The notes under the pieces are model-generated. The model did not search any database and was not told the origin of the DNA. It saw only the letters and a program-made list of their open reading frames with translations. From assembly GCA_963736575.1 (NCBI GenBank), contig CAVTPD010000002.1:224027-288026 (forward strand): DNA of 64,000 nt. The letters are read 5' to 3'. Of the stretch, positions 37,379-46,394 are shown piece by piece (position 1 is the first letter of the stretch; every line of letters begins with the position of its first letter). The position numbers and the translations under genes were made by a program. This stretch comes from CAVTPD01 sp963736575. Lineage in GTDB: Bacteria; Bacteroidota; Bacteroidia; Cytophagales; JAAEPT01.

Positions 37379-38479
37379 ATGATTCATTGGAGATCAATTC
37401 ACATCATAACTATTCTTGGGCTTTTCTTGTTCACGGCTTGTAAAAAAAAGACTGAATCTGAAATTGAACCTATAGATAAAACACCCGAAAAAAGTTATTC
37501 TTTCCCTTCCTACTTTGGAGTTCCTTTAATACCCAAAGATGTAGCGCCCCTACAAGAAGATGTGGTAGAATTGGGTAGAAAGCTATTTTACGATCCTATT
37601 TTATCCTCAGATACAACCGTTAGCTGTGCCAGTTGTCATAAACAAGAGTTTGCATTTTCCGATAACAAAGTATTTAGTAATGGTGTAAACGGCAGAAGAA
37701 CTTCACGCAACTCAATGTCAATAACTAACCAAGCTTGGCAAACTTCTTTTTTTTGGGACGGAAGAGCGGCTTCTTTAGAGCAACAAACTATTTTCCCGAT
37801 AGAAAACATAAATGAAATGAACTTGCCAATTGAAGAGGCACTAACGCGTTTGAATAATTCTAGCTTATACGATTCTCTTTTTTTTAAAGTCTTTAAAATT
37901 GATAGCATTGAAAAAACACATTTAGCTACTGCTATCGCTCATTTCGAAAGAACATTGATTTCTGAAGATTCTAAATTTGACCAATACCTTAAAAAAGAAT
38001 ATCAGCTATCTGAAAAAGAAGAAAGAGGAAGAGTTCTCTTTTTCACTCATCCCGAACCAGGAGTTGTTCGTGGTGCTAATTGTGGCGATTGCCATGCTTC
38101 CCCGCAATTAATGGTACAGGAATTTCACAACAACGGTTTAGATAAGTACTTACTTGACAAAGGACGTGGTGATATTTCTGGTAATTCTAACGACAATGGT
38201 AAATTCAAAACACCTTCTTTACGTAATATTGGGTATACGGCGCCATATATGCATGATGGCCGTTTTCAGACCTTAAGAGAAGTTTTAGACCATTATAACG
38301 AGCACATTGTATTTGACAGCCCTAATTTAGACCCTCAGATTATTGCAGGCTCTAACAATTGTAACGGTTGCCCATTAGGATTAACAGAACAAGAAAAAGA
38401 AGATTTATTGGCTTTTATTAAATTATTGGACGACGAAGAATTCATTAATAATGTCGATTTTTCTAACCCTTTCGAATAA
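37379..38479 (+). CDS. Di-haem cytochrome c peroxidase (MauG/CcpA family), lipoprotein
   Basis: A 366-residue periplasmic lipoprotein (lipobox FLFTACKKK, Cys21) with two c-type haem motifs, CASCH (about 83-87) and CGDCH (about 237-241). Around them are GRKLFYDPILSSDTTVSC, the conserved FFWDGRA and IENINEMN segments and FKTPSLRNIGYTAPYMHDGRF, all typical of bacterial cytochrome c peroxidases, which reduce hydrogen peroxide with electrons from small cytochromes. No partner cytochrome lies nearby. It is divergent from tamB. A C-terminal SNNCNGCPLG segment is a possible extra metal or disulfide site. Confidence 0.9.
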   Translation: MIHWRSIHIITILGLFLFTACKKKTESEIEPIDKTPEKSYSFPSYFGVPLIPKDVAPLQEDVVELGRKLFYDPILSSDTTVSCASCHKQEFAFSDNKVFSNGVNGRRTSRNSMSITNQAWQTSFFWDGRAASLEQQTIFPIENINEMNLPIEEALTRLNNSSLYDSLFFKVFKIDSIEKTHLATAIAHFERTLISEDSKFDQYLKKEYQLSEKEERGRVLFFTHPEPGVVRGANCGDCHASPQLMVQEFHNNGLDKYLLDKGRGDISGNSNDNGKFKTPSLRNIGYTAPYMHDGRFQTLREVLDHYNEHIVFDSPNLDPQIIAGSNNCNGCPLGLTEQEKEDLLAFIKLLDDEEFINNVDFSNPFE

Positions 38480-38670
38480 ATAATTTCAATTTGATTTTTT
38501 TTGTTTGTTAGAATGTTTATCATTTAGTTTCTTTGCGGTTCTTTTATAAAGATGAACGAATATATCTCCCATATTACCAAGTACCACTTCAGGCACGGAC
38601 CTGCTACCAACTCTTTCTAATCAAGAGTGAATATGCCGTTCAATTCAAATCTTTATTTCTAAAAAAGTCC

Positions 38671-39315
38671 ATGTCAGAATTTATTGTTAGAGTAGCAGAC
38701 GAAAAAGATCACCATTATGCAGAAGCCATTTGTGATGAGATGGCTGAAAGTGCAAAAGCCCGTGGTACCGGGATTGCCAAACGTTCACCAGAATACTTGC
38801 AGAAACAGATGTCTGCCGGTAAAGCTATTATTGCGCTTGAAAAGAAAACACTTAAGCCCGTTGGGTTTTGTTATATAGAATCTTGGCAAGGAAAAAGATA
38901 CGCCGCCAACTCTGGCCTTATTGTATTTCCTGAATACAGACATTACGGACTAGCTACAAAAATAAAAGAAAAAGCTTTCGAGCTTTCCAGAAAAAAATTC
39001 CCCGAAGCTAAGCTATTTGGTTTAACTACAAGTTTAGCCGTAATGAAAATTAATTCGCAGTTAGGTTACCACCCGGTTACCTTTTCTGAGTTAACGGAAG
39101 ACGATGAATTCTGGAAGGGTTGCCAAAGTTGCGTTAACTACCAAATCTTGCAAAGCAAGGAAAGAAAAAACTGTCTTTGTACAGCTATGTTATTCGATCC
39201 TAAAGCGAAGAAAAAGACCAAATGGAATTTTTTAAGCAAGATAAATGTGATGAAACGACTAAAGCAAATTAAGGAAGCTGCCTACCTAAAACGATTTAGC
39301 AAAGTTTTTTCTTAA
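38671..39315 (+). CDS. GNAT-family N-acetyltransferase, candidate N-acetylglutamate synthase
   Basis: A 214-residue GNAT enzyme. The start MSEFIVRVADEKD (ATG 38671) fits the fold; an in-frame TTG at 38533 would add 46 residues without domain character and is less likely. Acetyl-CoA-binding features are IALEKKTLKPVGFCYIESW, then LIVFPEYRHYGLATKIKEKA (the Q/R-x-x-G-x-A-like loop) and SQLGYHP. It lies 39 bp upstream of argG and argC, the position in Bacteroidota of a GNAT thought to make N-acetylglutamate for arginine synthesis; the substrate assignment rests on this context. The C-terminus has four Cys, two of them in GCQSC, which is unusual. Confidence 0.78.
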   Translation: MSEFIVRVADEKDHHYAEAICDEMAESAKARGTGIAKRSPEYLQKQMSAGKAIIALEKKTLKPVGFCYIESWQGKRYAANSGLIVFPEYRHYGLATKIKEKAFELSRKKFPEAKLFGLTTSLAVMKINSQLGYHPVTFSELTEDDEFWKGCQSCVNYQILQSKERKNCLCTAMLFDPKAKKKTKWNFLSKINVMKRLKQIKEAAYLKRFSKVFS

Positions 39316-39320
39316 ATTTG
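39313..39320 (+). promoter_or_regulatory. Putative -7 box (TAAATTTG) of argG
   Basis: TAAATTTG fits TAnnTTTG. It overlaps the stop of the GNAT gene and lies 34 nt before the argG ATG, so argG may be transcribed both from here and from upstream. Confidence 0.45.
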
Positions 39321-39354
39321 CACCTTGTTTAACTAAAAACGTACTATACCTATA

Positions 39355-40542
39355 ATGGGGAAAAAAGTAGTTTTAGCATTCAGTGGTGGTTTGGATACTA
39401 CCTACTGTGTTAAATATTTATCCGATGATTTAGGGCTGGATGTATATTCTGCCATTGTTAATACTGGTGGTTTTTCTGCGGAAGAACTAGACGACATTAA
39501 GAAAAAAGCGCTTGAATTGGGTGTTGTAGAACATTCCACTTTAGACGAAACGGACATCTTCTACAAGAAGTGTGTCAAATACTTGATTGCTGGTAATGTA
39601 TTAAAAAACAATACGTATCCGCTTTCGGTGAGTGCCGAACGTGTTTTTCAAGCGATTGCTATTGCTGCCTATGCTAAAAAAGTAGGTGCAGACTATATTG
39701 CTCACGGAAGTACAGGTGCTGGTAACGATCAGGTTCGTTTTGATATGACCTTCCACATTATGTGTCCGGAAGTAGGTATCATCACCCCTATTCGTGACAA
39801 CAAACTTTCTAGAGAAGACGAGATTGACTATTTGAAAGCCAAAGGCGTACAACGCGAATGGTCTAAAAACAAATATTCAATTAATAAAGGCCTTTGGGGA
39901 ACGTCTGTTGGTGGTTCCGAAACCTTAACTTCTAATCAATATTTACCAGAAGAAGCTTGGCCTACCCAAGTAACTAAAACCGGTGAAGAAGTGGTAGAAA
40001 TTGAATTTGTAAAAGGTGAACCTATTGCATTAAACGGCACACGTTACAACAACCCGGTTGAAACCATTGTGGCATTAGAAAAAATTGCTGCGCCTTACGG
40101 TGTGGGTAGAGATATTCATGTTGGTGATACCATTATTGGTATTAAAGGACGTGTTGGTTTTGAAGCCGCTGCACCAACTATTTTGGTGAAAGCACACCAC
40201 GCTTTAGAAAAACACACTTTAACTAAGGTTCAGTTAAACACAAAAGATCCTATTGCCAATCAATACGGAAACTTTGTTCACGAAGGACAATTCTTAGAGC
40301 CTGCTATGAGAGATATTGAAAAATTCTTAGAAAGCACTCAAGATAAAGTGAATGGTAAGGTTAAAGTTCAACTGTCTCCTTATAGATTCTACATTCTAGG
40401 AATTGAATCACCAAACGACTTAATGTCTTCTAAATTCGGTTCTTACGGAGAAATGAACAACACTTGGAGTGGTGATGATGTGAAAGGCTTCTCAAAAATA
40501 TTCGGAAACCAAACCAGCATTTACTTCAAGGTTAATGAATAA
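39355..40542 (+). CDS. argG: Argininosuccinate synthase
   Basis: A 395-residue enzyme joining citrulline and aspartate with ATP. It has the N-type ATP-pyrophosphatase loop AFSGGLDTTYC at the start, AHGSTGAGNDQVRFDM and the conserved NKYSINKGLWG segment. It stands between the GNAT gene and argC in an arginine biosynthesis operon. Confidence 0.96.
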   Translation: MGKKVVLAFSGGLDTTYCVKYLSDDLGLDVYSAIVNTGGFSAEELDDIKKKALELGVVEHSTLDETDIFYKKCVKYLIAGNVLKNNTYPLSVSAERVFQAIAIAAYAKKVGADYIAHGSTGAGNDQVRFDMTFHIMCPEVGIITPIRDNKLSREDEIDYLKAKGVQREWSKNKYSINKGLWGTSVGGSETLTSNQYLPEEAWPTQVTKTGEEVVEIEFVKGEPIALNGTRYNNPVETIVALEKIAAPYGVGRDIHVGDTIIGIKGRVGFEAAAPTILVKAHHALEKHTLTKVQLNTKDPIANQYGNFVHEGQFLEPAMRDIEKFLESTQDKVNGKVKVQLSPYRFYILGIESPNDLMSSKFGSYGEMNNTWSGDDVKGFSKIFGNQTSIYFKVNE

Positions 40543-40548
40543 TTATAT

Positions 40549-40626
40549 AATTAATAATGGGGTTAGTGAGCAAACGGATTGTTTCAATTTCCATCATTAT
40601 TAATTCTACATTCTTCATTATTAATT
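40549..40626 (+). repeat. AT-rich inverted/direct repeat in the argG-argC gap
   Basis: AATTAATAATG (40549-40559) is repeated in inverted form as CATTATTAATT at 40595-40605 and again at 40616-40626. The first arm can pair with either downstream arm, giving two mutually exclusive hairpins in the 92-bp gap before argC. This may be an attenuator-like switch or a small intergenic palindromic repeat; no T-run follows. Confidence 0.55.
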
Positions 40627-40634
40627 AATAAAAA

Positions 40635-41597
40635 ATGAAAATAGGCATAGTAGGCGGAGCAGGTTATACAGGAGGCGAATTACTTCGAATCTTAGTGAAT
40701 CACCCAGAAGCCGATATACAATTTGTACATAGTAATTCCAACGCCGGTAATCCGGTTTACGCTGTACACCAAGATTTAATTGGTTACACTGACTTGGTTT
40801 TTACCGATCAGTTAAGTACCGAAATTGATGTTTTAATCATGTGTTTGGGCCATGGTGATGCTAAGAAATTCTTAGATATCAATCCTGATTTCTATAATGT
40901 TAAAATTGTAGACCTAAGTACCGACTTCAGACATAAAAGAGAAGGTAACGACTTTGTTTACGGCTTACCGGAATTAAACAAAGAATCCATAAAATCAGCT
41001 AAACATATAGCCAACCCGGGTTGTTTTGCTACGTGCATTCAGTTAGGGATTTTGCCGCTTGCCGCTAATAATTTATTAAACGGAGAAGTACATGTAACGG
41101 CCATTACCGGTTCAACCGGTGCGGGACAAAAACCAACTTCTACTTCTCACTTTAGCTGGAGAAACAGCAATATGTCGGTTTACAAAGCATTTGACCACCA
41201 ACATTTAACGGAAATTGGTCAGAGCTTGGCGCAACTGCAATCTGGTTTTAATAAGAAAGTGAATTTTGTTCCTTTCCGTGGTGATTTTACGCGTGGCATT
41301 ATTGCTTCTATCTACATTGATTCTGATAAGTCTCAAGAAGAAGCCGAAGCTATGTTTACGGAATTCTACAAAAACGATCCGTTTACCCACGTGGTGAAAG
41401 AGAACCCGAACTTGAAACAAATCGTAAACACCAACAATTGTTTGGTTTACGTTCAGAAATACGATGATAAATTACACGTTATTTCTGTAATTGACAATTT
41501 GGTAAAAGGTGCTTCCGGACAGGCGGTTCAGAACATGAACTTGATGTTCGGTTTAGAAGAAAATACAGGTCTGAGATTAAAACCTTCAGCATTTTAG
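40635..41597 (+). CDS. argC: N-acetyl-gamma-glutamyl-phosphate reductase
   Basis: A 320-residue NADPH-dependent reductase, third step of arginine synthesis. It has the dinucleotide-binding start GGAGYTGGELLRIL and the catalytic Cys in NPGCFATCIQ (about residue 134), with GSTGAGQKP and HQHLTEIGQ near the active site. The length is typical of short Bacteroidota ArgC. A probable terminator immediately follows. Confidence 0.95.
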   Translation: MKIGIVGGAGYTGGELLRILVNHPEADIQFVHSNSNAGNPVYAVHQDLIGYTDLVFTDQLSTEIDVLIMCLGHGDAKKFLDINPDFYNVKIVDLSTDFRHKREGNDFVYGLPELNKESIKSAKHIANPGCFATCIQLGILPLAANNLLNGEVHVTAITGSTGAGQKPTSTSHFSWRNSNMSVYKAFDHQHLTEIGQSLAQLQSGFNKKVNFVPFRGDFTRGIIASIYIDSDKSQEEAEAMFTEFYKNDPFTHVVKENPNLKQIVNTNNCLVYVQKYDDKLHVISVIDNLVKGASGQAVQNMNLMFGLEENTGLRLKPSAF

Positions 41598-41625
41598 GCA
41601 GTTTAAAACTGCCATAAAATATTTT
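41597..41625 (+). terminator. Likely terminator after argC
   Basis: GGCAGTTT (41597-41604) pairs with AAACTGCC (41606-41613) and is followed by an A/T-rich run ending in five T. The left arm begins at the last base of argC. Confidence 0.55.
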
Positions 41626-41744
41626 TCCAGTCATGCCATCACTTAAGGCTAAATTATCTATAACGGTAATCTTCTTTTAAAAATAGAACCAAGAGTGATA
41701 GTATGACTTTCTAACTTAAAGAATAAATTTTCAGACTGAAAAAC

Positions 41745-42527
41745 ATGACAGCAAAAAACGTAAAGCGCGTAGTTGTAAAAATAGGGACCAATGTTTTAAC
41801 CACAGAAAGTGGTGACTTGGACTTATCCGTTATTCAGTCTACCGTTGATCAAATTGCGGAATTAAAGAAAGAAGGCATTTCTATAATATTGGTTTCTAGT
41901 GGTGCGGTTGGCGCAGGTAAATCGTTGTACAAGCTTACAAAAACTACAGACGAAACCATTCAGCGTCAGGTATACAGTTCAATAGGTCAGGTTAAATTGA
42001 TGAACATTTATTCTGAAATGTTCTTAAAACACCAACTCTATTGCGCACAAGTATTGGCTACCAAAGAAGATTTTTTAGGTACCGAACATTATAAAAACAT
42101 GAAAAACTGTTTTAAAGGGCTTTTAAACGATCAAGTAATTCCGATTGTGAATGAAAACGACGTAGTTTCTTTAAAAGAGTTAATGTTTACCGATAACGAT
42201 GAATTGGCTGGTTTAACGGCATTTTTAATTAAAGCAGACGCATTGCTTTTATTAACCAATGTAAACGGACTTTACACTGGAAACCCAGAATTACCCACTT
42301 CAGAATTAATAAAAGAAGTGGTTATTGGAGACAATGACGAAGAAGTAGAAAACTACATTCTTTCGGCTAAATCAACCGGTGGCCGTGGTGGCATGCGTTC
42401 TAAATTTGATACCGCCAGAAGATGTGCCGAAAAAGGCATTGATACCTACATTCTGAATGGAAAGAAAACCAACGGAATTGTTAAAACCTTGCATGGAGAG
42501 AATTTAGGAACTAGATTTAGTTCTTAG
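41745..42527 (+). CDS. proB: Glutamate 5-kinase
   Basis: A 260-residue amino-acid kinase, first step of proline synthesis. Motifs are VVKIGTNVLT at the N-terminus, ILVSSGAVGAGK, PIVNENDVV, FTDNDELAGLTAFLIKADALLLLTNVNGLY and GRGGMRSKFDTA. It lacks the C-terminal PUA domain of E. coli ProB, as is common for short ProB proteins. A perfect 7-bp palindrome TTTTCAGACTGAAAA ends one base before its ATG context. It is followed 11 bp later by caspase-like genes; proA is not in the window. Confidence 0.94.
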   Translation: MTAKNVKRVVVKIGTNVLTTESGDLDLSVIQSTVDQIAELKKEGISIILVSSGAVGAGKSLYKLTKTTDETIQRQVYSSIGQVKLMNIYSEMFLKHQLYCAQVLATKEDFLGTEHYKNMKNCFKGLLNDQVIPIVNENDVVSLKELMFTDNDELAGLTAFLIKADALLLLTNVNGLYTGNPELPTSELIKEVVIGDNDEEVENYILSAKSTGGRGGMRSKFDTARRCAEKGIDTYILNGKKTNGIVKTLHGENLGTRFSS

Positions 42528-42538
42528 CAATTTCGGAT

Positions 42539-44317
42539 ATGCGTTTACAATTTCTGTTTTTCATAAGTCTCTTTTTCAGCTTTCTAATAAAAAGCTACGG
42601 ACAGGAATTGTACCGTTACCAATCAGAAACTGTTTTTACCGACAATTTTGACAACAATAAAAACAACTGGCCAACGCAGTTTAAAGACTTCCCAAATACT
42701 TATGCAGAAGTTGTAGACGGTTTCTATCGTATTCATGCCGAAGAAGAAAGACCCCGCTTTGAATTTCGTTTTCAGTTACCCGTTAAACTTCCTAAATATT
42801 ATGTTTTCGAAATGGAAATTGCTTCACACAGTGCAGATGCTGCGGAAATCCGTTTTGATTCTGCCGATGTTGAAGTGTACGACAACAGCAATGTTTTTAG
42901 CAGTGGAAGATTTTCTATCACCCGTGAAGGAATTGAAAGTGTAGTTAAAATTCAGATTGTAAAAAAGGAAGATGGTTTATCGGTTTACGCCAACGGCTAT
43001 GAAGTAAAACAGTATTTTGCTGAAAAAGCACTTCCTGAACTCTTCTTTTCGCTACGTGGGCCTGGCGATTTAATGCTGGAATACATAAGTCTAAAATCGT
43101 TAAAACCACTTTCCGACCCTGAAATTATTAGTCAGTACATTTCCTTAAATCTAGCTTCTTGGTTAGAAAAAGGAAGGTTTGAAAAAACCATAGATTTTGA
43201 ACAGCGTGTAAGCAACGACAACATTGCTTTGGTAAAAGATACCCTTCGGCAGGAAATCGTGAACACGCTGGCAGAGGGAAAAATAAAATGCCATCCTTTA
43301 AGGAATGATTACAATGCCGACGAAGAATATTTCAGTTTAGAGTTTTTTGAGCTGAACACCATGTATGCCCACGTTCCGGTAGATGATGCCAAAGAGATTG
43401 GCACTAATTTCTGTAGGTTTGAATTTCAGAATGCCAATTTTGATTTTAATAAAGGCAATTACACCGTTAAAAACATGGAAATGGTGGACAAAAACACCGG
43501 AAAGAAATTCTATGTCTACAACAACTTAGCCGATGCCCAGCATTACAACAAACAACAATTTAGAGATGTTACCGAAGTTTTTGACGAGGTAGTTGTAAAC
43601 CAAATTGAAGCCGCTAAAAACTATGCTTTAATCATTGGTATCAACGATTATGAAGACGATAGAATTAACGATTTGAATAACCCAATAGCAGACGGCCGAC
43701 GTATAAAAGAGGTTTTATTAACCGAATACACCTTTTATACAGACAATATCTTTTCCTTAGAAAACCCTTCCCGAACAGACGTAATTAAGACTTTTGATGA
43801 ACTTTCTAAAAAAATCACTGCTAAAGACAACTTGTTAATTTTCTATGCCGGCCATGGTACTTGGGACGAAAACTTACAAAAAGGTTATTGGCTTCCCTCC
43901 GATGCCAGTAAAGACGATCGTGCCAACTGGTTTTCTAATTCATTGCTGAAAGATTACATTTCGGGGATAAAAAGCAGACATACTTTGTTGATTTCAGACG
44001 CTTGCTTCAGTGGCGGAATATTTAAAACACGTAATGCTTTTTACGAACAAAAAGCCATGCAAGAATTGTACAAGCTACCCAGTAGAAAGGCAATTACTTC
44101 GGGCGCTATGAATACCGTTCCCGACAAAAGTGTGTTTCTAGACTTTTTAATTAAACGTTTACAAGAAAACCAAAACAAAACATTAACTGCCGAACAGCTT
44201 TTTAGTAGCTTTAGAATTGCGGTAATTAACAACAGCCCCAACAGCCAAGTACCCCTTTACGGTGACATTAAAGAAACTGGGGATGAAGGCGGTGATTTTA
44301 TATTTGTAAGGAAGTAA
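42539..44317 (+). CDS. Secreted caspase-like (peptidase C14) protein, copy 1
   Basis: A 592-residue protein with a signal peptide (about 1-22, ending SYGQ), an N-terminal beta-rich region resembling a concanavalin-type domain (about 30-190; VFTDNFDNNKNNWP), a middle helical region, and a C14 caspase/metacaspase domain (about 360-592). The catalytic dyad is visible: His near residue 439 in IFYAGHGTW and Cys near 489 in SDACFSGG. It is probably an extracytoplasmic Arg/Lys- or Asp-type protease. There is no evident T9SS sorting domain. It lies 11 bp after proB and 9 bp before a paralogue. The two share the caspase domain almost entirely; their N-terminal halves are much more divergent. Confidence 0.85.
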   Translation: MRLQFLFFISLFFSFLIKSYGQELYRYQSETVFTDNFDNNKNNWPTQFKDFPNTYAEVVDGFYRIHAEEERPRFEFRFQLPVKLPKYYVFEMEIASHSADAAEIRFDSADVEVYDNSNVFSSGRFSITREGIESVVKIQIVKKEDGLSVYANGYEVKQYFAEKALPELFFSLRGPGDLMLEYISLKSLKPLSDPEIISQYISLNLASWLEKGRFEKTIDFEQRVSNDNIALVKDTLRQEIVNTLAEGKIKCHPLRNDYNADEEYFSLEFFELNTMYAHVPVDDAKEIGTNFCRFEFQNANFDFNKGNYTVKNMEMVDKNTGKKFYVYNNLADAQHYNKQQFRDVTEVFDEVVVNQIEAAKNYALIIGINDYEDDRINDLNNPIADGRRIKEVLLTEYTFYTDNIFSLENPSRTDVIKTFDELSKKITAKDNLLIFYAGHGTWDENLQKGYWLPSDASKDDRANWFSNSLLKDYISGIKSRHTLLISDACFSGGIFKTRNAFYEQKAMQELYKLPSRKAITSGAMNTVPDKSVFLDFLIKRLQENQNKTLTAEQLFSSFRIAVINNSPNSQVPLYGDIKETGDEGGDFIFVRK

Positions 44318-44326
44318 CACATAAAC

Positions 44327-46129
44327 ATGAGAACAGCACTTTTTATTTTTTTCATCGTCTTAAACACCTATTTATCAATAGGACAAGACTTGTGGAAACA
44401 CCAACAAAACTTGGTTTTTTACGAAAATTTCAAGCCTGCTAAACACCAATGGCCTACTGGTGATTTAGTTTTTAAACTGAGATTTGGAGCAGGTGAAAAA
44501 ATAGAACAGAAACAGGGTTTAGCAAAAATCCAAAACGATAACTATAATATAAGCTCACTGGGCAACAAAGAATGCAGTGTTAACAACACTCTAATAGAAG
44601 CGTCTAAAATTAATTACAATTTAGAAATTAATCTTAACGAGATCCGTTGCAAAAGTTTCTCTATTCTTTTTAATGAAACCGAAATCAACATTCAAGTTAA
44701 TCCAACCACTTTTTTAATCAATGGAAAAGAATCTATTCTAACAAATCCTAAGACAGAAAACACTTTAAAATTCATTAGGATAAAAGACAGTTGTAAAAGT
44801 TATATAAACGATAAATTAATATTAAAGCAATACAACACAAATGCCAACTACAATCTAGAAGTAAAAGTTAAAAATGGCTCATTGCAATTAAACCAAGTTA
44901 AACTTTATCAGCTTTTGACCGTTACAACAGAAGAAAAAATCAACTTATATGTCTCACAGGAACTTAAAAAGTGGTTAGAACAAGGTAAGTATGAAAAAAC
45001 ACTAGAATTTAATCTGCGTACTTCTGCAGAAAATATAGAAACTCAGAAACATGAATTCCGAAAAAGTATCATTAACCAAATGGCACACAAATCAATTAAG
45101 TGTCATTTAATAACTAACATCTATAACCCCGATGAAGAATATTTCATCCTGTTTTTTCAGAATAGAGATTCACTATTTGTTCACATACCTTTAGAAGAAG
45201 CAAAAGCCTTAAACGAAAATTTCTGCACGTTTGATTTTAAAGATGCACAGTACAGTTATGCCAATGCTGAATTTCATATACTTGAAACGAAACTAATTAA
45301 CAAAAGAAACGGCAAAACATACTTTGCTTATAATGAATTACAAAGAGCACAACATTACAACCGTCAAAGATTTTCAGATGTAAATGGAATTATAGATGAA
45401 TCAACAGCCTATCAATTAGAAAAAGCTAAAAATTATCTGTTAGTAATTGGGGTTCAAGACTACGATGACCCAAATTTAAATGATCTTAACAACCCCATAA
45501 AAGATGGCAAAAAACTAATCCATACACTTACAGAAAACTATACCTTTTATACTGAAAACATTTACTTTTTAAAAAACCCAACCAGAAGCCAAATTGTTAC
45601 TCAGCTAGATTTCCTCTCTAAAAATATAAAAGAAAACGATAACCTGCTTATTTTTTATGCTGGGCATGGCGTATGGGACAAAACCTTAGAAAAGGGATAT
45701 TGGCTACCCAAAGATGCCTCTAAAGACAACAGAGCAAATTGGTTCTCCAATTCATTATTAAGAGATTACATCTCGGGTATAAACACAAAACATACTTTAT
45801 TAGTATCTGATGCTTGCTTTAGTGGGGGAATTTTTAAAACCAGAGATGCTTTTAATAACCAAAAGGCCGTTGAGGAGTTATATAAGCTACCCAGTAGAAA
45901 AGCTATGACTTCTGGCGCTATGAATACCGTACCCGACAACAGTATTTTTCTAGAATACCTTACAAAAAGATTACAAGAAAACCTCAACAAAACATTATCT
46001 GCCGAACAGCTTTTCAGTAGTTTTAGAATTGCCGTTATTAACAACAGCCCCAACAGCCAAGTTCCACTTTACGGTGACATCAAAGAAACGGGGGACGAAG
46101 GCGGTGATTTTATATTTGTAAGGAAGTAG
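44327..46129 (+). CDS. Secreted caspase-like (peptidase C14) protein, copy 2
   Basis: A 600-residue tandem paralogue of the preceding protein: signal peptide (about 1-20, ending SIGQ), a diverged N-terminal region, and a C14 domain (about 370-600) with His in IFYAGHGVW (about 447) and Cys in SDACFSGG (about 496). The last 42 residues (from AEQLFSSFRIAV to FIFVRK) are identical in the two proteins, whereas residues 30-200 have drifted far apart. The N-terminal half is more AT-rich and Lys/Asn-rich than in copy 1. It was presumably formed by tandem duplication, with later conversion of the 3' part. Confidence 0.85.
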   Translation: MRTALFIFFIVLNTYLSIGQDLWKHQQNLVFYENFKPAKHQWPTGDLVFKLRFGAGEKIEQKQGLAKIQNDNYNISSLGNKECSVNNTLIEASKINYNLEINLNEIRCKSFSILFNETEINIQVNPTTFLINGKESILTNPKTENTLKFIRIKDSCKSYINDKLILKQYNTNANYNLEVKVKNGSLQLNQVKLYQLLTVTTEEKINLYVSQELKKWLEQGKYEKTLEFNLRTSAENIETQKHEFRKSIINQMAHKSIKCHLITNIYNPDEEYFILFFQNRDSLFVHIPLEEAKALNENFCTFDFKDAQYSYANAEFHILETKLINKRNGKTYFAYNELQRAQHYNRQRFSDVNGIIDESTAYQLEKAKNYLLVIGVQDYDDPNLNDLNNPIKDGKKLIHTLTENYTFYTENIYFLKNPTRSQIVTQLDFLSKNIKENDNLLIFYAGHGVWDKTLEKGYWLPKDASKDNRANWFSNSLLRDYISGINTKHTLLVSDACFSGGIFKTRDAFNNQKAVEELYKLPSRKAMTSGAMNTVPDNSIFLEYLTKRLQENLNKTLSAEQLFSSFRIAVINNSPNSQVPLYGDIKETGDEGGDFIFVRK

Positions 46130-46342
46130 TGGTATTTATCATACAAGGATTGAGATTAACTTGAATCAAAATAACATAATGCACCATTTATTAATCTGAA
46201 GTTGTTAAATTATCAGTACTGGTATCTACAGTATTTTTTCATTCACATAAAAAATGAATAAAGGTTTTGGCTCATTTCAACTTATAGTTTGTGTCCATCT
46301 ATGACCTATTCTTTTCATCCGATTTAATCCAAAATTGGGCAT

Positions 46343-46371
46343 AAAAAAAGCCTCTAAGTTACCTTAGAGGC
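46343..46371 (-). terminator. Intrinsic terminator reading leftward
   Basis: Stem GCCTCTAAG (46350-46358) / CTTAGAGGC (46363-46371) with seven A at 46343-46349, so the T-run is on the minus strand. It sits 8 nt beyond the tRNA-like 3' end and looks like that tRNA's own terminator. Confidence 0.75.
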
Positions 46372-46379
46372 TGAACGAG

Positions 46380-46394
46380 TCGGGGTGGCAGGAT
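46380..46394 (-). other. tRNA-Pro-like 3' end, candidate attachment site
   Basis: The minus strand reads ATCCTGCCACCCCGA, the 3' half of a T-arm plus acceptor strand and discriminator A, as expected for a tRNA whose 5' end is CGGGGTG, most likely tRNA-Pro. The rest of the tRNA is absent to the right. Such fragments arise when an element integrates into a tRNA 3' end. The intact tRNA would be expected at the other end of the element, which is not in the window. Confidence 0.4.

Noticed and set aside
38533..38670. Upstream extension of the GNAT gene from TTG
   Set aside because: The GNAT fold begins at the ATG at 38671; the extra 46 residues have no domain character.
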